Assembly (NCBI GenBank): GCA_027483425.1
Contig: JAIXUR010000446.1
Location: forward strand, 1 to 8,079
DNA length: 8,079 nt
Direction of reading: 5' to 3'
From: Cyanobacteriota bacterium
Lineage (GTDB): Bacteria; Cyanobacteriota; Cyanobacteriia; Phormidesmidales; Phormidesmidaceae
Positions 1 to 7,000 of this stretch are shown piece by piece. The stretch's first letter is position 1. The number at the start of each line of letters is the position of its first letter. Both the position numbers and the translations under genes were made by a program. The notes below the pieces were generated by a model. It searched no databases and was not told where the DNA came from. It saw only the letters and a program-made list of their open reading frames with translations.

Positions 1-2
1 CC

Positions 3-101
3 GAAGATGGCGCAACCGCTCCCGCCCCGGCTGGGCCTCCGGATTCGCAGATCTCCGAGTTCTCCAAGCACTCGAAAATCTGGCTGACAGGTACCGTTTG
101 A
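3..101 (+). CDS. Possible 3' end of a gene entering from the left (partial)
   Basis: A frame open from the window edge runs for 32 codons to a TGA at 99-101. The predicted tail starts with an Ala/Pro-rich stretch (APAPAGPP) and ends in a short, more ordinary segment (KIWLTGTV). A Pro/Ala linker followed by a compact C-terminus is plausible for a real protein, and the stop lies inside the left arm of an inverted repeat (96-105/139-148), a common position for a 3' end. However, the two other forward frames and at least one reverse frame are also open or partly open here. No family can be recognised. The call rests on position and composition only; it could equally be non-coding. Confidence 0.2.
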   Translation, partial: EDGATAPAPAGPPDSQISEFSKHSKIWLTGTV

Positions 102-148
102 CCAATCCAGCGCCGGACGCAAGTAAGAATTGTTACCGTTGGTCAAAC
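96..148. repeat. Perfect 10-bp inverted repeat
   Basis: GTTTGACCAA at 96-105 is exactly the reverse complement of TTGGTCAAAC at 139-148, separated by 33 bases. A 7-bp direct repeat TACCGTT (92-98 and 134-140) overlaps the two arms. As RNA this would be a stem with a long loop just after the possible upstream stop codon at 99-101. As DNA it could be a paired operator with arm centres 43 bp apart, close to four helical turns. No T-run follows, so a classic intrinsic terminator is not shown. Confidence 0.5.
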
Positions 149-273
149 ACTCAACGGCAGCACCCAACCGCTGTACTCCCGGCCCAATACCCTACTTCCC
201 AACCCCCGATCGCCATTCGAGCATCCCCTAGGATTCATCCGCTACCCCAGACACCTGATTGGGTGCATGTTCT

Positions 274-305
274 GAGGCTCTGCCTCGTGCTGGAGGCGGA
301 GCCTC
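274..305. repeat. 13-bp hairpin repeat (GAGGCTCTGCCTC type)
   Basis: GAGGCTCTGCCTC (274-286) pairs with GAGGCGGAGCCTC (293-305) over 13 positions, one of them a G-U pair, around a six-base loop. The core GGCAGAGCC, read on the reverse strand of the left arm, recurs in the neighbouring hairpin at 316-336. Short palindromes with this core are, from general knowledge, frequent between genes in filamentous cyanobacteria. The pairing is seen directly; membership of a named repeat family is inference. Confidence 0.6.
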
Positions 306-315
306 GCTCGGGGGA

Positions 316-336
316 TTCCCAGGCAGAGCCTGGGAA
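316..336. repeat. 9-bp hairpin repeat (CCAGGCAGAGCCTGG type)
   Basis: TTCCCAGGC (316-324) pairs perfectly with GCCTGGGAA (328-336) around the loop AGA. It lies ten bases after the preceding hairpin and shares its GGCAGAGCC core, so the two look like a composite of related palindromic units. The element resembles dispersed intergenic cyanobacterial repeats; copy number in the genome cannot be judged from this window. Confidence 0.6.
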
Positions 337-357
337 CCAGGGGAAATATAGTTCTGG

Positions 358-462
358 CCCTCACCCCCAGTCCCTCGCCCTTTGGGAGAAGGGAGCCGGA
401 TAAAGACTCCAAAATCCCTCGGGAGAGGGATTTTGGGTGTAGCTTGCTTCCCGCAGGGTGAG
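358..462. repeat. MITE-like intergenic repeat with terminal inverted CTCACCC
   Basis: The stretch opens with CCCTCACCCCC (358-368) and closes with GGGTGAG (456-462); CTCACCC at 360-366 and GGGTGAG form 7-bp terminal inverted repeats. Inside are purine/pyrimidine-rich segments, CCCTCGCCCTTTGGGAGAAG (372-391) and the 12-bp hairpin at 409-436. Elements built from CCCTCACCCCCAG and CCCTTTGGGAGAAGGG blocks are familiar between cyanobacterial genes (general knowledge). There is no coding capacity. A target-site duplication is not evident, so calling it a mobile miniature element is an inference. Confidence 0.4.
409..436. terminator. Strong 12-bp hairpin, possible bidirectional terminator
   Basis: CCAAAATCCCTC (409-420) pairs perfectly with GAGGGATTTTGG (425-436) around the tetraloop GGGA. 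The GC-rich upper stem with an A-run on the left and a T-run on the right is the layout of a short bidirectional intrinsic terminator. It lies between any gene ending near 101 and the gene starting at 732. Against this, the T-run is only four long and sits in the stem, and the hairpin is embedded in repeat-like sequence. Confidence 0.4.
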
Positions 463-484
463 AAACTCCGGGTTTCCATCTAGG

Positions 485-731
485 CGAGGTTTAAATAATA
501 TTGTTATTTATTTTTAATATTTATTTATAACGCAGGCTCGGCGCAGTCAACGGAATAAAATATATCTGGGGTATTAGTATTTTTTTAGATCGGCGGCTAG
601 AGGCGTAGGCATAATTATTTTATTTATGCTTACGGGTGCAACTCCAAATGGTGATTATCAATATAGTTATCAGTCGAGTAAAAAGAGCAATGAAACAGAC
701 GTATTGACACAGTAGCTTCAATTTTTTGCCT
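485..731 (+). promoter_or_regulatory. AT-rich promoter and leader region of the large c-di-GMP gene
   Basis: Composition changes sharply after the GC-rich repeats: 490-530 is almost pure A/T and 551-590 contains TATAT and a run of seven T (580-586). This is the only plausible place for the promoter of the gene at 732. No convincing pair of -35 and -10 boxes at standard spacing was found. TTATCA occurs twice, 12 bp apart (655-660 and 667-672), which could be part of a regulator site. The 20 bases before the start (712-731) are pyrimidine-rich with no Shine-Dalgarno match. Confidence 0.35.
604..634 (+). promoter_or_regulatory. 11-bp hairpin in the leader
   Basis: CGTAGGCATAA (604-614) pairs with TTATGCTTACG (624-634) over 11 positions, one a G-U pair, around a nine-base A/T loop. 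It ends 97 bases before the start codon at 732. Its AT-rich base and imperfect symmetry fit either a dimeric regulator site in DNA or a stem in the 5' leader RNA. It matches no riboswitch class that I recognise; in particular no GEMM-type c-di-GMP aptamer core is evident. Confidence 0.35.
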
Positions 732-1085
732 ATGAAAATTCTGCTTTGGGGCCATCATAAGCATGATAGGGTTACCCTCACCCAGGCAATCAAAGTGGTG
801 ATTAAAACCGATTCGCTGGAGTTTTTAGACCCCTTGTCGATCTCTGCCGGGCGCAATCACTTGGCCGCTGGTGACCTTGTTTTTGCTCCCCTCCAACAGC
901 TTAAATCACTTATTTTGAAGACTGGGTTAGACCCTGCCCAGTGCCCCTATTATGCGGTTGCTATTGCTGAGTTTAACGAGGTAGATAGTCTCAATGAGTG
1001 GCTCGATCAAGGTGGTATTGACTACCTGCTTAAAGATCGAGACGGGTTTCAGTGGCCGCTCCTGGTATTGGCGCTGAAAAGAATA
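732..1085 (+). other. Degenerate receiver (pseudo-REC) domain, residues 1-118
   Basis: The segment follows the receiver pattern: strand one MKILLWGHH, a strand-three region GDLVFAPLQQL, and a closing GGIDYLLKD followed by a helix (WPLLVLALKRIF) as in receivers that head PAS/GGDEF proteins. Aligned by eye, the acidic pair after strand one is replaced by Gly7-His8, the phospho-acceptor Asp by Pro53, and the conserved Thr/Ser of strand four by Ala. Only the strand-five Lys101 is kept. It should therefore be unable to take a phosphoryl group and may act as a docking, dimerisation or redundant remnant domain. The fold assignment is by pattern recognition, not by a profile search. Confidence 0.65.
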
Positions 1086-4000
1086 TTCAATGCGGCTCAA
1101 GCTCACCAGAGTAGGCAGGCATTAGAAGGCGAAAGCTACCTACTAAAGACTCTAATTAATCAGGTTCCCAATAAAATCTTTATCAAAGACTGGTCGGGGC
1201 GCTATTTGTTAGCCAACCAAGAAATAGCCAGCTTCTACGGCAAAACTCCTGAGCAGTTAGTGGGGAGTCAAGACTCGGATTTTCACTTGGGGGCGGTCGA
1301 GGTCGCCGCTTTTAGGCAGCAAAATCGAGCCGTGATCGAGACCCAGCAGGAAATTGTCATTGCTGAGGAGCGTGAGGTCGATGCCGATGGGGCAGAGCAC
1401 TGGCTGCGCTGGCATAAGCTGCCCTTGGGCTGGCCGGGCTACGACCAAGGGGTGGTCTTGGGCATTGGCACCGATATCACCGCTTACTACCAGATGATGA
1501 CGTCTTTACGGGACAGTAACCAGCGGCTTTCCCTGGCTCTGCGGGTCGCTAGGGCCGGGGTTTGGGACTGGGATATCCCCACCGACCAGCTGACCTGGAG
1601 TGAAGAAAATTTTGAGCTGCTGGGCTATACCGCCGATCGCTGCGAGGCTAGCTATGCCAACTGGTTAGCAGCCATTCACCCAGACGATCGCGAACGGGTT
1701 AATGCCATGTTTTTACAGACCCTGGCCGATCGGTCTAACCTCGAACTAGAGGTGCGGGTGCGCTGGCCCGATGGCACCATTCACTGGCTGCGTAACATCG
1801 GTCAGTTTACCTACGACGACCAGGGGAACCCGACTCGGTTGATCGGCATTCAGATTGACGTGACAGAGCCCAAACAGGCGGCAGCCCAGATCGCTTTTCA
1901 GGCCTCTCTGCTGCACCAGGTGCGCCATGCGGTTGTTGCCACCGATTTAAAAGGACAGATCACCTACTGGAACCAGCACGCGGAAGACCTATACCAGTGG
2001 ACGGCTGCCGAAGCGCTGGGGGCCAACGTGAGCGATATTCTGGTGCCTCAGGGGTTGCACCTACAGGCCGATCATATCCTGCAAGCGGTGACCGAGCAGG
2101 GTCATTGGCAAGGGGAGTTTGAGGTGAGTCGCAAGGATGGTAGCCTACTGCCCATCCATATAGTGGATTCTCTCCTACGCGATGAGCAGGCAGAACCGAT
2201 CGGGTTTGTGGGGGTCAGTATTGACATCAGCGATCGCAGACGTTTAGAAGCTGACCAAGCCCGCCAGGCTCAACTGCTGGCGGGGCAGCAGGAAGTGCTG
2301 GAACTGATGGTCTTGGATACTCCACTGCCCGAGGTGCTTAACCATCTCATCCTCACCCTCGAAGCCCAAGCCGAGGGGATGCTGGGGTCGATTTTGTTGC
2401 TGGACGGTCAGCAACTGTGGCACGGGGCTGCCCCCAGCTTGCCCATGGCCTACCAGCAGGCCGTGGATGGCATCGCGATCGGGCCACAGGCGGGCTCCTG
2501 CGGTACAGCCGCCTTTCGCCAAGAGCCAGTGATTGTTACCGACATTGCTACCGACCCGCTGTGGGACGACTGCCGCGATTTGCCCCTAGCCTACGGTCTG
2601 AGGGCTTGCTGGTCGGTGCCGATCATCTCCCGTACCGGCCAAGTTTTAGGCACCTTTGCCCAGTACCACCGCACTCCGTACCACCCTACCGTCCAGGATC
2701 AGGCCCTGGTGGATACAGCCGTTAAGCTGGCTGGTTTGGCGATCGAACAAAGCCACAGTGACCAAGCCATTCGGGAGAGTGAGGCCCGCTTTCGGGCCAT
2801 CTTTGAGCAAGCCGCCGTGGGCATGGTCCAAGAATCCCTAGACGGACGGTTGCTGCGGGTAAATCCAGGGTTCTGCCACTTTCTAGGCTATACCGCCGAG
2901 GAACTCCTCCCCCTCACCTTTCAAGCCATCACCCATCCCGACGATCTGCCCACCAATCTGATGGCCTATACTCAACTGCTGAGGGAAACCCGGTCTAGCT
3001 ATTCCCTCGAAAAGCGTTATATCCGTAAGGATAGAACGGTGGTTTGGGGCCATCTGACCGTATCGTTGATGCACGATCAGGCTGGGGCTCCCCTTTACCT
3101 GATTGCGGTGGTGGAAGACATCACGGCCCGCAAACGGGCGGAGCAAGAACTGCAAGATCTGGTGGAAGGGGCCGCCGCCCTGACGGGGCCAGAGTTTTTC
3201 CCGGAGTTGGTGAAATATGTGGCGACTGCCCTGGATGTTGAGTATGTCTTGATCTCAAAACGGTTGGAGGACACCTTCAGCACCTATGCTTTTTGGGCCA
3301 ACGGTGAACTTCAGCCCAATTTTTCCGGCAGTTTGCGCCACAGTCCCTGCGGTCTGGCCATGGCCGAGGGCCTCTATGTCTGCCCTCAGGCCCTTCAGCA
3401 GCGCTTTCCCGACCACTCTCTGCTGAGGGAGATTGGAGCCGAGTCGTACCTGGGGGTTAGGCTGACCAATTTAGCGGGAGACACCTTCGGCAGTCTCTGT
3501 GTGATCGACTCTAAACCGCTGACTAACCCCCAGCGGGCCACCGACATATTGCGAATTTTTGCGGCCCGAGTGAGTGCCGAGATAGAGCGAGATACCGCCA
3601 CCCAGGCCCTACAACAGCTAAACCAAACCCTAGAGAGCCAGGTGGAAGCCCGCACGGCAGACCTGCAACGGGCCAATGGGCAGCTCCAGCAGGCCCTGGC
3701 TGAGCGCCAAATGCTGGTGGCCCTGGTGGAAAACAGCACCGACTTTATTGCCACGGCCACCCCCGAGGGCACCATGACCTATCTGAACCGGGCTGGGCGA
3801 TGGATGGTGGGGTTGGACGACACCACCGACATTACGACCTATACCATTGCAGATTTTCATTTCCCCGAAGATTGGCCCGAGATCGCCCGTACTGTGCTGC
3901 CGCCCCTCAGCCGAGGCGGAACCTGGCAGGGGGAAATTCGGCTGCGCCATTGGCACAGTGGGGTGGCCATCCCCATGGTCCACAGTGCCTTTGCCATCAA

Positions 4001-7000
4001 CCATCCCCATACCGGGCAACCCATGGCCTTTGCCGGTATCTTGCGTGACATCACTGAACTGAAGCAAAAAGAAGTGGAGCTGCGTCAGTTGTCAGAGCGG
4101 CTGACCCTAGCGTTGCAGTCGGGCCAATTTGGCACTTGGGAGTACGATGTCACTCAAAACCACCTGATTTGGGACGATCGCATGTGCGAACTCTACGGCA
4201 TCGAGCCCCAGGAGTTTGGCGGAACGCTAGTAGACTGGGAGCAACGGATTCATCCCGACGACCTGGCCTTAGCCCAAGCCACCGCCGAACAGTCGGTTAA
4301 GGTGGAACAACCCTACGATACTGAATTCCGGGTCGTGCACCCCAATGGAGAAGTGCGCCATATTAAAGCCTATGCCTTCCATGAGCGGAATCTGGAAGGG
4401 GAGGCGATTCGAGCGGTTGGAGTCAATTTTGACATTACCGATCGCAAACAGGCGGAGGCGGCTCTGCGAGACAGTGAAGCTCAGATGCGGATGGTGATCG
4501 AGGCGCTACCAGATCTGTTACTGCGCGTTAGTACCACTGGTCAATGTCGCACGGTGGCTTGCTCCAACTATGCCTCCGATCAGTTCTTCCCGGTAGCAAA
4601 TCACTTGGCCGAAGTGCTGCCAGAACCTTTACTCCAGCGCCAGCTAGCGAGCATTCAGCGGGCAGTGGCCGCCGGAGCAGTAGAAATCTATGAGCATCAG
4701 CTAGAGCGGGACGGCAGCATTGTCCATGAAGAAATTCGGATTGGCCCCATCAGTGCCGATGAAGCCCTGGTGGTAGTGCGCAATATTACCGATCGCAAGC
4801 AGGCAGAGGCAGCCCTAAAGGAGAGCGAAACGCGCTATCGCCGCCTGATGGATGGAGCCAGCGACGCCATTCTAATGGCGGATAGCGAGGGTTATCTCCT
4901 GGATGCGAACCAACAAGCCCTAGAACTTTTGGGCTATGACCGTGAGGAATTGTTGGGCATGCACATGTCTCAGATCCATTCTCCAGAAACCCTCGCCAAT
5001 TCTAAGGTTAATTTTGCCACCCTGGTGAGGCAGGGCAGCCATCCGCCGAGGCCCGATATTGTACGGTGCAAAGATGGCCGCCGGGTACCCGTAGAGATTA
5101 GTGCTACGCTGATCGAGATCAACGGTCAGTGGGTAGCCCAAGGAATTTTTCGCGATATCAGCGAGCGACAACGGGTTGAACAGGAGATGCTGCGACTGCG
5201 AGAGCGGCTAGAGTTTTTGCTGGCGGCTAGCCCCGCTGTGATCTATACCTGTCAGCCCACGGGCGATTTTAACTGCACATTTATCAGTGACAATATTCAA
5301 CGGGTTTTGGGTTACACCGCTGAGGAATGGCTGAGTGAACCCGGCTTTTGGCTAAACCATTTGCACCCTGAGGATGTGGACCGGGTACTGAGCGAGCTGG
5401 TCTCACTGTTTGGCCAGGGATATCACACCCATGAATACCGCCTGCTAGACAAAATGGGCGATTACCGGTGGATTCAGGATGAACTGCGGCTCCTCCGGGA
5501 CGGGCAGGGCCATCCCTTGGAAATTGTGGGCTATGTCGCCGATGTGGGCGATCGCAAACAGGCCGAACTGGCCCTCCAACAGCTCAACGAAGACCTAGAA
5601 ACCATGGTGCATCAGCGCACCCAAGAACTTCAGGAGCAGACCAACCTGCTAGAAACCATCCTCAACAGCTTGGCCGATGGTGTACTGGTGGCGAACCAAG
5701 CGGGGGAGATCATTCTGCAAAACCCGGCGGCGACACAAATCACCCTGACCGAATTGCCCAACACCGCTGATCCCGAGCAATGGGGTACCCATTGGGGCAT
5801 TTACCTCCCCGACGATACACCCTGCCCCCCGGCGCAAATTCCTCTCTGGCGAGCGGCGCAAGGCTCAGCTTTCGATCGCATGGAGGTGATTATCCGCAAT
5901 AAACGGCACCCACAGGATCTGTATCTAGAGGTTTCGGGTCGTCCCCTACAAAACGGCACTGGCCAGATTTTGGGTGGGGTGGTAGTCTTTCGCGATGTCA
6001 GCCAGCGCAAGCGGGATGAATCCCAACTACGCTACAACAGCCTGCACGACAGCCTGACCAATTTGCCTAACCGCGATTTTCTCACCCAGCAAATCACAGG
6101 GCTGATTCAGCGCACCCAGGCCTCTCGGCGGCAAAACTTTGCGGTGCTATTTTTAGACCTCGACCACTTTAAAGTGATTAACGACAGTCTCGGCCATGGG
6201 GTGGGCGATCAGGTTTTGATCCAGGTAGCCCAGCGGCTGCGATCGCTGATTCGCCCCGCAGACCAAGCCGCTCGTCTGGGTGGCGATGAATTTGTGGTGC
6301 TGGTAGATAGTATTGCCGATGTGAAAACGCCAGTTCGGTTAGCTAAACGGCTGTTACAGAAGTTTCAACAGCCCCTAGTACTGGATGAACGGGAGATTTT
6401 CGTCAAAACGAGCATTGGCATTGTGCTGGGAGATTCTAGCTATCAAACCGCTGCTGATGTGCTGCGCGATGCCGATATCGCCCTCTACCAAGCCAAGGCC
6501 AAGGGCAGAAATCAGTACGCTCTCTTTAACGAAGCCATGCACATTCAGGCCTTAGAACGCCTGCAAATGGAGCACGATCTGCGCCATGCCCTGGTGCGAG
6601 AAGAGTTGGTGGTCTACTATCAGCCCGTTATTGACCTGAAGCACCAGCGGGTGGCTGGGTTTGAGGCGCTGGTGCGCTGGCAACATCCCACCCAGGGCTT
6701 TATTGCTCCTGACAAATTTATTCCCCTGGCCGAAGAGACCGGTTTAATTGCCGCCATTGACCAGTGGGTACTCAAAACGGCCTGCCAACAGTTGGCCACT
6801 TGGCAGCAACAATGGCCTGGGCACAAGGACTTATCCATGAGCACCAATATGGTGGTCAACGATTTAATGGCCACCGATTTATTAAGCGTTGTTGATCGCA
6901 TTCTGGCCGAAACTGGGCTTGAGGGGCGATACCTCACCATTGAAATTACCGAAAGTATGCTGATTGAAGAAATTCAGGTCATGGCTTTGGTGCTAGAACA

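Larger units (their letters stand above)
1131..6005 (+). other. Sensory array of ten PAS and two GAF domains, residues 134-1758
   Basis: Repeated units of about 105-125 residues carry PAS hallmarks: starts of the form SExRFR or ERLxLAL, LGYT-A-E-E in the middle (PAS2-4, 9), HPDD/HPED before the long helix (PAS2, 4, 6, 9), and a DIT/DIS/DVS ending. PAS2, 6 and 9 are of the PAS_3-like type with W-x-x-x-I/L-H-P-D/E-D. PAS7 is a shorter, divergent type. GAF1 has GSCGTAAF (588-595) and ACWSVPI; GAF2 has SPCG and SYLGVRL. Neither GAF shows the Cys-His or Asp-x-Cys-Phe motif of bilin-binding domains, and no PAS shows the LOV cysteine motif. Cofactors (haem, flavin, small ligands) cannot be inferred. 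Confidence 0.85.

Noticed and set aside
98..403. Open forward frame of 101 codons in the upstream region
   Set aside because: It runs through three repeat hairpins, is rich in Pro/Gln/Ser without any domain pattern, and has no ribosome-binding site at its ATG-like start. Frames of this kind arise from GC-rich repeats.
228..479. Open reverse-strand frame of 83 codons over the same repeats
   Set aside because: It is wholly made of the palindromic repeat region and reads as low-complexity Pro/Gly/Ser sequence.
704..709. Perfect TTGACA, a -35 consensus
   Set aside because: A -10 box 17 bp downstream would fall at 727-732, where the sequence is TGCCTA and overlaps the start codon. The nearest TATGAA (731-736) is 21 bp away and would place transcription start inside the receiver domain.
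726..728. TTG as the start codon of the large gene
   Set aside because: It adds only two residues (Met-Pro) before ATG 732, no Shine-Dalgarno sequence favours it, and the receiver's first strand begins naturally at MKILL. It cannot be excluded.
485..731. c-di-GMP riboswitch in the leader of the large gene
   Set aside because: The leader is AT-rich with only one simple hairpin; the conserved core and tetraloop-receptor arrangement of c-di-GMP aptamers was not found.
2289..3593. GAF1 and GAF2 as bilin-binding (cyanobacteriochrome or phytochrome) domains
   Set aside because: Neither contains the Cys-His chromophore attachment site or an Asp-x-Cys-Phe motif. The cysteines present (Cys590 in GSCGT, the SPCG Cys in GAF2) belong to the general GAF patterns.
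3630..4067. Long reverse-strand frame (145 codons) inside the large gene
   Set aside because: It lies opposite PAS5 of a protein with clear domain structure; its translation is Gly/His/Pro-rich with no recognisable motif, as expected of a shadow frame in GC-rich coding DNA.
1131..6005. Any PAS as a flavin-binding LOV domain
   Set aside because: The GxNCRFLQ photo-adduct motif is absent from all ten PAS domains.
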